Positions 43,774 to 51,599 of a DNA stretch of 64,000 nt are shown here, piece after piece (the stretch's first letter is position 1; each line of letters starts with the position of its first letter). The position numbers and the translations under genes were made by a program. This stretch comes from Allobosea sp. Its GTDB lineage: Bacteria > Pseudomonadota > Alphaproteobacteria > Rhizobiales > Beijerinckiaceae. The notes under the pieces were generated by a model. That model saw only the letters and a program-made list of their open reading frames with translations, was not told where the DNA came from and made no database searches. The DNA lies in the NCBI RefSeq assembly GCF_017308015.1, contig NZ_JAFKFW010000030.1, positions 1 to 64,000 on the forward strand, read 5' to 3'.

Positions 43774-44934
43774 ATGAATCCGCTGCCATTGGAGGGCCTG
43801 CGCGTCGTTGAGTTCTCGCAGATGGTCATGGGGCCCTCCTGCGGCATGATCCTCGCCGATCTCGGGGCTGATGTCGTTAAGGTTGAGCCGCCAAAAGGGG
43901 ATCGGACACGTATCTTCAAGGGCGTGGCCTCGGGCTTCTTCAATACCTACAGCCGCAACAAGCGCAGCGTCGTGGTCGATACTGCGACTCCGGAAGGCCG
44001 AGAGACAGCCAGACAGCTTGCTTTGGATGCTGACGTTCTCATCGAGAATTTCCGCCCGGGTCTCCTCGGGCGCTTCGGTCTGGATTATGAAACTTTGGCG
44101 CCGGAAGCTCCCCGGCTCATCTACTGTTCGCTCAAGGGCTACCTGCCCGGCCCTTATGAGAACCGCTTGGCTCTGGACGAGGTCGTTCAGATGATGGGCG
44201 GGCTTGCCTATATGACCGGCCCCCCCGGCAGGCCGATGCGCGCGGGCGCGTCGGTCAACGACATCATGGGCGGGATGTTCGGGGTCATCGCGATCCAGGC
44301 AGCCCTGGCGCAGCGCGAGAAGACAGGCATGGGGACTTACATCCAGAGTGCCCTCTTCGAGAACAACGTCTTTCTCATGGCCCAGGCCATGATGTTTGAA
44401 AGCGTCACAGGGCAGCGCTCTCAACCATGGTCCGTGAAGGAGGCCCCCTGGCCCGTCTACGACCTGTTCGATACCAAGGGCGGCGAGAAGATCTTTGTTT
44501 CGATCGTCGGTGAGGAGCACTGGGTCGGTTTCTGCGAGGCCTTCGATCGAAAAGATTGGTTGAGCGACCCGCGCCTTGCAACCAGTCAGGGGCGCGTCGA
44601 TAACCGCAGTTGGATCATTCCCGAGATCAGGGGCATCATCGCTCGATACGGCAGCGAAGAGATCAGCCAGATTCTGGAACAGCTCGGGCTTCCGTTCGCA
44701 CCGGTAAACACACCCGGCGATCTGTTCGGCGACCCTCATCTCAATGCGTCGGGCGGGTTGATGGACCTGACCACCGATGGCGGTCACCAGGTCAAGACGC
44801 CGGCATTGCCTTTCACGTTCGGCGGCGCGCGTCTGCAAAAGAGGCGCGATCCTCCGAAGATCGGTGAGCACACCGAAGAAGTGCTGGCCGAGCTGATAGC
44901 ACGACGCGCCCGCGCCCACGGCGAGGCGATTTGA
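43774..44934 (+). CDS. CaiB/BaiF-type (class III) CoA-transferase
   Basis: 386-residue cytoplasmic enzyme that moves CoA between carboxylic acids. N-terminal LEGLRVVEFSQMVMGPSCGM, cofactor segment LADLGADVVKVEPPKGDRTR, and the catalytic aspartate D135 in ALDEVVQMMGG; VNDIMGGMFGVIAIQAAL follows. Start: ATG 43774 preceded by AAAGGCAGG; the frame is open upstream but unlike family members. Overlaps the lyase gene (TGATG). In context it should activate the product of the fused dehydratase for cleavage by the lyase, as in itaconate/citramalate-type pathways. Confidence 0.88.
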   Translation: MNPLPLEGLRVVEFSQMVMGPSCGMILADLGADVVKVEPPKGDRTRIFKGVASGFFNTYSRNKRSVVVDTATPEGRETARQLALDADVLIENFRPGLLGRFGLDYETLAPEAPRLIYCSLKGYLPGPYENRLALDEVVQMMGGLAYMTGPPGRPMRAGASVNDIMGGMFGVIAIQAALAQREKTGMGTYIQSALFENNVFLMAQAMMFESVTGQRSQPWSVKEAPWPVYDLFDTKGGEKIFVSIVGEEHWVGFCEAFDRKDWLSDPRLATSQGRVDNRSWIIPEIRGIIARYGSEEISQILEQLGLPFAPVNTPGDLFGDPHLNASGGLMDLTTDGGHQVKTPALPFTFGGARLQKRRDPPKIGEHTEEVLAELIARRARAHGEAI

Positions 44935-45944
44935 TGTCGGTGGAAGTGACCTATCCGACCGATCGGATCGTCCTTCGCGAAGTCGGACTGCGCGACGGCC
45001 TCCAACTCGTCAAAGCATGGCCATCGACGGATCAGAAGCTGGATTGGCTCGCTCGCGAATGCGCGGCCGGCGTCACGCACTTCGAGGTCGGCTCGTTCCT
45101 TCCGGTCGGCCGGTTTCCTCAGTTTGCTGATTTGGCCGGTCTCCTGGAGTTCTTCCGGGATCGGCCGAACCTCCATGCCTCGGCACTTGTGCTGAACGAG
45201 CGCGGCATCGATGACGCGTTCGCGACTGGCATCGCCGAAATTGCCTGCGTGGTCTCGGCGACGGAAGAACACAGCCAGGCGAATATCCGCCGATCGCGTT
45301 CCGCAGCCATCGATCTCGTCCGGGCGGCTGTCGCCAAGCGCAACGCGACAGGACATCCGGCTCTCGTCTCTGTGGGCATCGCGATGGCGTTCGGATGCTC
45401 GATCGCCGGTGACGTCAAGTCCGCGCAGGTCGTCGAGCTCGTCGAACGATGCCTCGAGGCTGGCGCGGATCTGGTCGGAATCGCGGATACGGTTGGCTTT
45501 GCCGGCCCCGATCAGGTGTTCGAACTGTCAAAGGCGGTCCACCAGATCGTTGGCTCAGGTCGCTTCTTCGTTCACCTGCACGACACGCGTGGGATGGCGA
45601 TCGCAAATGCATCCGCCGCGCTCGACGCGGGATGCCGGATTCTGGACGGCTCACTTGGCGGCCTAGGTGGTTGCCCATTCGCGCCCGGTGCGACGGGTAA
45701 CGCAGTTTTCGAGGACCTCGTCTTTCTCTGTGAAAGGAAGGGTTATCGAACGGGCATAGACCTCGATGCTCTGACGGACGTTCGCCGGATCCAGCAAGCT
45801 GCAATGCCGGCGGAGCAGCTCTATGGCGCCATCGCACGCGCTGGCACTCCAAAAAACATTCAATGGGCCAAGGGCGAAAACCGCCAACAACAAGCCCAAG
45901 TCCAGGGAGGAAGTGATGAAGAGACGTACGTTCCTGCAAGGTAG
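44934..45944 (+). CDS. HMG-CoA lyase-family acyl-CoA lyase
   Basis: 336-residue DRE-TIM metallolyase that splits a 3-hydroxyacyl-CoA to a keto acid and acetyl- or acyl-CoA. Catalytic motifs: LREVGLRDGLQLVKAW with Arg/Asp, FVHLHDTRGMAIANA with the metal histidines, and GGLGGCPFAPGATGN with the active-site cysteine, the family signature. Start: ATG 44934 overlapping the CoA-transferase stop. The last 30 residues (GENRQQQAQVQGG) extend beyond the usual end and overlap the next gene by 29 bases. The true substrate may be HMG-CoA, citramalyl-CoA or a homologue. Confidence 0.88.
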   Translation: MSVEVTYPTDRIVLREVGLRDGLQLVKAWPSTDQKLDWLARECAAGVTHFEVGSFLPVGRFPQFADLAGLLEFFRDRPNLHASALVLNERGIDDAFATGIAEIACVVSATEEHSQANIRRSRSAAIDLVRAAVAKRNATGHPALVSVGIAMAFGCSIAGDVKSAQVVELVERCLEAGADLVGIADTVGFAGPDQVFELSKAVHQIVGSGRFFVHLHDTRGMAIANASAALDAGCRILDGSLGGLGGCPFAPGATGNAVFEDLVFLCERKGYRTGIDLDALTDVRRIQQAAMPAEQLYGAIARAGTPKNIQWAKGENRQQQAQVQGGSDEETYVPAR

Positions 45945-47487
45945 CCTGGCTGCGTCTGCCGCCGCGAGCTTGCCCCGGTTCGCGGTTGCTCAGCCGGCGT
46001 CGGTGCTGAAGTTCATTCCTGGCGCTAGTCTTGCGATCCTCGATCCGATCGCGAACACGTCGGCGCCTACGCGTCTCCATGGCTTCATGGTCTATGACAC
46101 GCTGTACGGGCTCGACAGCAATTTCGCGCCTCAGCCTCAAATGGCTGAAGGTCACGAGGTGTCCGCCGACGGTCTGGATTGGACAATCAAGTTGCGCGAC
46201 GGGCTGTTCTTCCATGACGGCGAGCCGGTCCGTGCCAAGGATGTCGTCGCCAGCCTGAATAGATGGAGCAAGCGCGACACATTCGGAAAGACCCTGTTCA
46301 GCAGAACCAACGAGTTGCTCGCAGTCGACGACAAGACGGTGCGCTTCCGCCTGAAGCGTCCCTTCGCGCTCCTGCCGGCAGCGCTGGGTAAGGTCGGCTC
46401 CAACATCGCCGTGATCATGCCGGAGCGCCTTGCTTTGACGGACCCGTCCAAGGCTGTGACCGAAGTCATCGGCAGCGGGCCTTTCTCCTTCGTCGCGAAG
46501 GATTACAGTCCCGGCGCTCTCGTCGCCTACGAGAAATTCAAGAAGTACACGCCCCGCGCCAGCGGCGAGGTCGGCTTCAGCTCCGGCCCGAAGACCGTGC
46601 ATTTCGACCGCGTCGAGTGGCATGTCATCCCGGATGGATCGACCGCGCTCGCCGCGATCCAAAGCGGCGAAATGGACTGGTGGGAGTCCCCCTTGCCGGA
46701 CTTCCTGCCGATCGTGCAGGGCAATCCGAGCATGAAGATCGTGCCGGCCGGCGGTCAGGTCATGTTCCTCCGGCTCAACCATCTTTATCCGCCTTTCAAC
46801 AACCCTGAAATCCGGCGGATCCTGCTTAGCTGCATCGACCGCAAGTCGATCATGCAAGCGGTCGGCGGGGGCGGCGAGTGGCGCGACGATATCGGACTTT
46901 ATCTGGGCTCCATGAAAACGGACGCAGGTATTAAGGAGGCCTTCCGCGGCAGGACCGATTTCGACAACGTCAAGAGCGAATTGGCGGCGGCGGGCTACAA
47001 GGGCGAGCGGATGGTGATGCTCGTCGGGACGGACACTCCCCGCAATCTCGCCGCCAGCCAGGTCGCGGAAAGCACTTTCAAGAAGATGGGGCTGAACGTC
47101 GACTTCCAGTCCCTGGACTGGGGAACCGTCTCGCAGCGCCGCGCAAGCATGGAACCGCCGGAGAAGGGCGGTTGGGCATGCTTCTTCGTCGGGGCGGATT
47201 CCGAGTACTTCCTCGATCCGGCGACGAACTTCCTGGCGCGTGCGAACGGCCGGGACGGCTGGTTCGGTTGGCCTGACAGCTCTCGCATCGAGCAGCTCAC
47301 CGAGGAGTGGTTCAACTCGACCGACGTCGCCGCGCAGAAAGAGATCGCGTCGCAAATCCAGCTCCAAGCCTGGAAAGACATCCCATACGTCCCGATCGGT
47401 GAGGTCCAGGCGCCTGGCTTGGCACGCTCTAATCTCCAGGGCTTCGCGCCGGGCTTCGCCAAGTTCTGGGGCGTGAAACGGACCTAG
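45916..47487 (+). CDS. Peptide/nickel-type ABC substrate-binding protein (family 5), Tat leader
   Basis: 523-residue periplasmic protein. Twin-arginine leader MKRRTFLQGSLAASAAASLP, cleaved near FAVAQ. Family 5 features: MAEGHEVSADGLDWTIKLRD then GLFFHDGEPVRAKDVV, GSGPFSFVAKDY, and WHVIPDGSTALAAIQSGEMD. Start: ATG 45916 with GGGAGG upstream, inside the end of the lyase gene. Operon with DppB/DppC-type permeases. A Tat leader on a family 5 protein means export after folding. Ligand probably an oligopeptide-like or amide-containing compound, by inference. Confidence 0.88.
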   Translation: MKRRTFLQGSLAASAAASLPRFAVAQPASVLKFIPGASLAILDPIANTSAPTRLHGFMVYDTLYGLDSNFAPQPQMAEGHEVSADGLDWTIKLRDGLFFHDGEPVRAKDVVASLNRWSKRDTFGKTLFSRTNELLAVDDKTVRFRLKRPFALLPAALGKVGSNIAVIMPERLALTDPSKAVTEVIGSGPFSFVAKDYSPGALVAYEKFKKYTPRASGEVGFSSGPKTVHFDRVEWHVIPDGSTALAAIQSGEMDWWESPLPDFLPIVQGNPSMKIVPAGGQVMFLRLNHLYPPFNNPEIRRILLSCIDRKSIMQAVGGGGEWRDDIGLYLGSMKTDAGIKEAFRGRTDFDNVKSELAAAGYKGERMVMLVGTDTPRNLAASQVAESTFKKMGLNVDFQSLDWGTVSQRRASMEPPEKGGWACFFVGADSEYFLDPATNFLARANGRDGWFGWPDSSRIEQLTEEWFNSTDVAAQKEIASQIQLQAWKDIPYVPIGEVQAPGLARSNLQGFAPGFAKFWGVKRT

Positions 47488-47523
47488 TCCGTCGCAACAC
47501 AGTGATAACGGGCTCCTCGCGAG

Positions 47524-48465
47524 ATGATGTTCTATATTGGGAAGAGATGCCTTTCCACGATCCCGGTGATGCTGATCGTGGCAGTGCTGATCTTCGGCCT
47601 GCTTTACATCACACCGGGTGATCCCGCTCTCATGATCGCCGGCGATCAGGCAACGCCGGCGGTCGTGGAGCGCATACGCCAGCAGCTTGGCCTGGATTTG
47701 CCGATCTACGTCCGCTTCGGACACTGGCTCTGGGATGTTCTGCGAGGAGACTTCGGGAAGTCCGTTCTCAGCGGCGCGCCCGTGAGCAATCTGATCGCCC
47801 AGCGCATTCAGCCGACCGTCTCGCTGATGCTTGCGACCCTCGTCATCTCGGTGAGCGTCGCCGTGCCGCTGGGCGTTCTCTCTGCGTGGAAACGAGGCTC
47901 GTTAATTGATCGAGCCGTCATGATCTTGTGCGTCGGCGGGTTCTCGCTGCCGGTTTTCGTCACCGGGTACCTTCTCGCCTACACATTCGGTCTGCAGTTG
48001 TCATGGCTTCCCGTTCAGGGTTACGCACGCATCGAGAACGGCGTCCTGCCATGGCTCCGCGGGATCATCCTTCCGTCTCTCGCTCTGAGTCTGGTCTATA
48101 TTTCGCTCATCGCCCGCATCACGCGCGCAACAATGCTTGAGACGATGTCGCGGGACTATATCCGCACGGCCAGGGCAAAAGGTGTCGCTGATCGGTCGCT
48201 TCTGTTCGGGCACGCGCTCAAGAATGCGGCCGTTCCGATCGTGACGGTAGTGGGCACAGGCGTGGCCCTGCTCATCGGCGGTTCGGTCGTAGCCGAAAGC
48301 GTCTTCGCCCTCCCGGGGCTTGGGCGTCTGACGATCGATGCGATCATGGGGCGGGACTACCCTGTCATCCAGGCCGTCGTCCTGATTTTCTCAGCGAGCT
48401 ACGTCTTCGTGAATCTCATCGTCGATCTGCTCTACACGGTGTTCGATCCGAGGATCAGCTATTGA
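47524..48465 (+). CDS. Peptide-type ABC transporter permease (DppB-like)
   Basis: 313-residue permease. N-terminal helix MMFYIGKRCLSTIPVMLIVA and the large periplasmic loop ITPGDPALMIAGDQATPAVV are typical of DppB/OppB. Coupling loop ETMSRDYIRTARAKGVADRS then HALKNAAVPIVTVVG. Two adjacent ATGs; the first is used here. Next gene overlaps by a few bases at the level of start choice. Confidence 0.9.
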   Translation: MMFYIGKRCLSTIPVMLIVAVLIFGLLYITPGDPALMIAGDQATPAVVERIRQQLGLDLPIYVRFGHWLWDVLRGDFGKSVLSGAPVSNLIAQRIQPTVSLMLATLVISVSVAVPLGVLSAWKRGSLIDRAVMILCVGGFSLPVFVTGYLLAYTFGLQLSWLPVQGYARIENGVLPWLRGIILPSLALSLVYISLIARITRATMLETMSRDYIRTARAKGVADRSLLFGHALKNAAVPIVTVVGTGVALLIGGSVVAESVFALPGLGRLTIDAIMGRDYPVIQAVVLIFSASYVFVNLIVDLLYTVFDPRISY

Positions 48466-48467
48466 CC

Positions 48468-49334
48468 ATGACCCTCCCCCTGGCGGCTCGGCGCACCATG
48501 GGCAGCCGATTGCTCCGCTATATGAGCCGCAACACGCTGATCGCATTTCCCAGCGCGCTGCTCGTCGTCTTGGCCTTGATCGCAATCTTCGCGCCGTTCC
48601 TGGGAACCGTCGATCCCGCGCAGCTCAACCCCGCCAATCGACTGAAGCCACCATCGGCCGAGTTCTGGTTCGGTACCGATATGCTCGGCCGCGACATCTA
48701 TTCGCGCGTGATCTACGGCAGCCGGGTGTCTCTGATCGTGGGCCTGTCGGTCGCCTTTTTCGCGTCCGTGTGCGGCGTGATCATCGGGACCATTTCGGGG
48801 TTCGTTCGCAGGTTCGACGCGATCATCATGCGCATCATGGATGGAATGATGTCCATTCCCTCGATCTTGCTGGCGATCGCGATCGTCGCGCTGATCCGAG
48901 GGTCCCTTCTGACCGTGATCGTCGCCATAACGGTCGCCGAGATCCCACGGACATCGCGCCTCGTGCGCAGCGTGGTTCTGTCGATCCGCGAAGAACCTTA
49001 CATCGATGCCGCTATCGTGGCTGGAGCCAGCACGAGCCGGATTGCGATTAGGCACATCTTTCCGAACACCGTCGCGCCGCTATCCGTGCAGGCGACCTAT
49101 GTCTGCGCGGCGGCCCTGATCGCGGAGTCGATCCTCTCCTTCATCGGAGCAGGCCTTCCTCCCATCATTCCAAGCTGGGGTAACATTATCGCCGATGCCC
49201 GGACATTCTGGCAGATCCGGCCGACGATGCTGCTTTTTCCGGCGCTCTTCCTGTCGCTCTGCGTGCTTAGCGTGAATCTGCTCGGCGACGGCCTGAGGGA
49301 AGCGCTCGACCCGAGAATGGCGAAAGACCTGTAG
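48468..49334 (+). CDS. Peptide-type ABC transporter permease (DppC-like)
   Basis: 288-residue partner permease with the N-terminal OppC_N segment (LVVLALIAIFAPFLGTVDPA), FWFGTDMLGRDIYSRVIYGS and coupling loop SIREEPYIDAAIVAGASTSR, then HIFPNTVAPLSVQATY. Start: ATG 48468, three bases after the dppB-like stop; a TTG inside that stop is less likely. No DppD or DppF ATPase gene follows, so the importer must borrow an ATPase from elsewhere. Confidence 0.9.
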   Translation: MTLPLAARRTMGSRLLRYMSRNTLIAFPSALLVVLALIAIFAPFLGTVDPAQLNPANRLKPPSAEFWFGTDMLGRDIYSRVIYGSRVSLIVGLSVAFFASVCGVIIGTISGFVRRFDAIIMRIMDGMMSIPSILLAIAIVALIRGSLLTVIVAITVAEIPRTSRLVRSVVLSIREEPYIDAAIVAGASTSRIAIRHIFPNTVAPLSVQATYVCAAALIAESILSFIGAGLPPIIPSWGNIIADARTFWQIRPTMLLFPALFLSLCVLSVNLLGDGLREALDPRMAKDL

Positions 49335-49377
49335 GTCGCAAACCCGAAGCCGAAGCTTCCAGCTCAGGAGACGCTCC

Positions 49378-50628
49378 ATGTCCCGTATCGCCCGCCGCGA
49401 TCTCACGTCGGTTCTGACGCAGGACCAGGTCGTGTTGCCGAAGCCCGAAGATCAGCTGAGATGGACAACCGCCGAGAAGTTCGTCGCGCACCGGAACATG
49501 CACCATCTGTTTCCGCGGGATGTCATCTCGGCGGGGGAGCATGTTCGTCCGCTTGAAACGGCGGCGAACATCGATGTCAGCTACACCTACCAAGGCAAGC
49601 CCCTGACGCTCGACGGCTACTTCGATGACAACCAGGCGACCGGATTGATCATGCTGAAGGGCGGCAAGATCGTCCTGGAGAAATATGCCCATGGCAACGA
49701 CGCCTCGACGCGTTGGGCGTCGCGCTCGATGGCCAAGTCCTTCACGTCGACGCTGGTCGGGGCCGCCATCCAGGATGGCGCGATCGATGCCGTGGACGAT
49801 CCTGTCTCGAAGTATGTGCCAGAGCTGAAAGACAGCCTCTACGATGGCGTCAGCTTGCGCCAAGTCCTCCAGATGGTCTCGGGCGTGCCCTTTATCGAAG
49901 ACTACAAAGACCCCAATGCCGACGTGTATGCGCTCCAGGCGTGCACCGTCAGGCGTGAAATCGGCTCCTTTCTTCGCCTGCTCAACAAGGTGGCCAATCG
50001 TGTGCCGAAGCAGAGGACTCCCCCCGGCAGCGTCTTTTATTATTCGTCTCTGGATTCCATCCTGTGCGGCATCGTCGTAGAACGGGCTACAGGAAAGCGC
50101 CCGGCAGCCTACCTCTCGGAGAAGATCTGGAAGCCGTTCGGCATGGAAGCCGATGGTTTCTGGAACACGGAAGCTGATGGCGGCACGACGTTCACGGCGT
50201 CGGGTATAGGAGCGACCTTGCGTGATTATGCGCGCTTTGGGCAGTTCATTCTCGAAGGCGGCTCGATCGGAACAACGCAGGTCCTGCCGTCCTGGTGGCT
50301 TTCGGAAGCGACCAAACCCTCCGAGGCCTCGCTGAAGGAACGCGCACCATATGGTTTTCAATGGTGGCTCCATGTTGCCCAAGACGTCAACTCGGTTCGC
50401 GCGGGAGCCGTCGATCCAGGCACGCCCTTCGGCGACCCGGTGCCGTTGCGCGGAGCTGGTTCGATGTTCTACGCACTCGGCAATGCCGGGCAGTCGATTT
50501 CGATTAATTCGACCGAAGGGATCGTCATCGTGAAATGGGCGGCCTGGAGCGATAGCCAGGGGCCGAACGGCCGTGGTCGTCATGCCGACGCTACTCTGTT
50601 TGCAGCACTGATGGATGCAGTTGCTTAG
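49378..50628 (+). CDS. Serine hydrolase of the class C beta-lactamase/NylB-like fold
   Basis: 416 residues, no signal peptide, so cytoplasmic. Catalytic SxxK motif S117-M-A-K120 in WASRSMAKSFTSTLVG; general-base tyrosine in VFYYSSLDSILCG (Y221/Y222); later YGFQWWLH and RGAGSMFYALGNAGQ near the third motif position. The layout resembles 6-aminohexanoate-dimer hydrolase (NylB) and esterase EstB rather than an antibiotic-resistance enzyme. 43 bases after dppC, same strand. In this operon it probably cleaves an amide or ester bond of the imported compound. Substrate unknown. Start: ATG 49378 preceded by AGGAGACGCTCC. Confidence 0.85.
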   Translation: MSRIARRDLTSVLTQDQVVLPKPEDQLRWTTAEKFVAHRNMHHLFPRDVISAGEHVRPLETAANIDVSYTYQGKPLTLDGYFDDNQATGLIMLKGGKIVLEKYAHGNDASTRWASRSMAKSFTSTLVGAAIQDGAIDAVDDPVSKYVPELKDSLYDGVSLRQVLQMVSGVPFIEDYKDPNADVYALQACTVRREIGSFLRLLNKVANRVPKQRTPPGSVFYYSSLDSILCGIVVERATGKRPAAYLSEKIWKPFGMEADGFWNTEADGGTTFTASGIGATLRDYARFGQFILEGGSIGTTQVLPSWWLSEATKPSEASLKERAPYGFQWWLHVAQDVNSVRAGAVDPGTPFGDPVPLRGAGSMFYALGNAGQSISINSTEGIVIVKWAAWSDSQGPNGRGRHADATLFAALMDAVA

Positions 50629-51272
50629 ACGCCAGCAAGGAGGCCGCTGGGGTGCAAGCAACCCCAATCTGGATCGTAAGCGATCTGTCGACGTACGCTG
50701 GGCCAATTCCAGACGTTGCGAGATCGCCAGATTGCAGACATCGATCGGTCGATAGCGCGCCTCGCCGTTAGGGCTTTCACGACGAACTCATCGACGAAAG
50801 CCCTGCCAGGTGATTGGAGCGATCTACCTGGAAGTTGCGCCCGCGTTGGCTGAAGGCTTCCGAAAACGTTCGAAGACCCGGAACCGCCGGCGCAGGGCCT
50901 GCGACAAGCCGAAGCTCATCGGTGCAAGGCGACAGAGCCCACCTTGCAAACCCTGCCGCCTCCGGCGGAGCCGGTTGCGTGGGCGATACGCTTTGATACG
51001 CGGCGCGGCGCGTGGCCGATCTATACTTCGGTATAAATCAGCGATGCCTTGGTCCGATTGATCCTGCTCCCTGCGTCGCGCAAACAGAGCACGGTAGCGC
51101 AACAACGGGGCGGTGCCTTCTCGCATCGTAGCGCTTTCCCGCAGGGGAGGGGGCGTCGGCCGCTGGCGTGGCGGTGCCGACCGCGATTTCGTGCGCCTGC
51201 GGTGTCCCGAATGCCGTGCCGGGCCTTGCCCTGAGCAGAAGACGACTTCGAGCGTATCGAAGGAGACGCATC
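50629..51272. other. Intergenic stretch between catabolic operon and next ABC operon
   Basis: About 640 bases without a supported gene; open frames on both strands have biased Arg/Pro composition. It holds GGGCTTTC (50771-50778) and GAAAGCCC (50796-50803), an 8-bp inverted repeat with a 17-base loop that might be a weak terminator, and CTTCGA/TCGAAG (51246-51262) near the next gene. Confidence 0.35.
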
Positions 51273-51599
51273 ATGACCAATGTCCTCGCCTTTCATCGGC
51301 CAACGCCCGTCATCGGCTTCGGCACGCGCCCAGCCCGTTCCGGCGAAGTCCTCTCCTTTGCCCGGCGCCCGGCGATCCGCGCCCCCCGTCTCGTCGCGGA
51401 ATGGCGCTTCAACGATCGCGTCCAGCGCCTGGAATGCCATTGGCGTTCGGAAGATGACGAAACCGGCTGGCAAGAGGCTTCCCGACGATCCCGCACAGGT
51501 CTTTCCGCAGCCGCGGGGGGCGCTGGGTTGCGACACGCCAGGCGCAAGGCAGCGCGCCGCGTCGGCGATGTCGGCCGCTCTCCAGCAGAGGTGTCGTGA
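51273..51599 (+). CDS. Small protein heading the tandem-permease ABC operon, unknown function
   Basis: 108 residues with the segment RLVAEWRFNDRVQRLECHWR near the middle; Arg/Ala-rich C-terminal part. No membrane segment or signal peptide. Start: ATG 51273 with AAGGAGA upstream. Its stop overlaps the permease start (TGATG), so it is translationally coupled to the ABC transporter genes. No family recognised. Confidence 0.6.
   Translation: MTNVLAFHRPTPVIGFGTRPARSGEVLSFARRPAIRAPRLVAEWRFNDRVQRLECHWRSEDDETGWQEASRRSRTGLSAAAGGAGLRHARRKAARRVGDVGRSPAEVS

Noticed and set aside
45415-47724. 769-codon open frame on the minus strand
   Set aside because: It is antisense to the lyase, family 5 binding protein and DppB genes, all of which carry clear family motifs. 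The translation is Arg/Asp/His-rich with no known domain, typical of GC-rich shadow frames.
49267-50706. 479-codon minus-strand frame opposite the SxxK hydrolase
   Set aside because: The plus-strand gene has catalytic motifs and a good start; the antisense frame has none.
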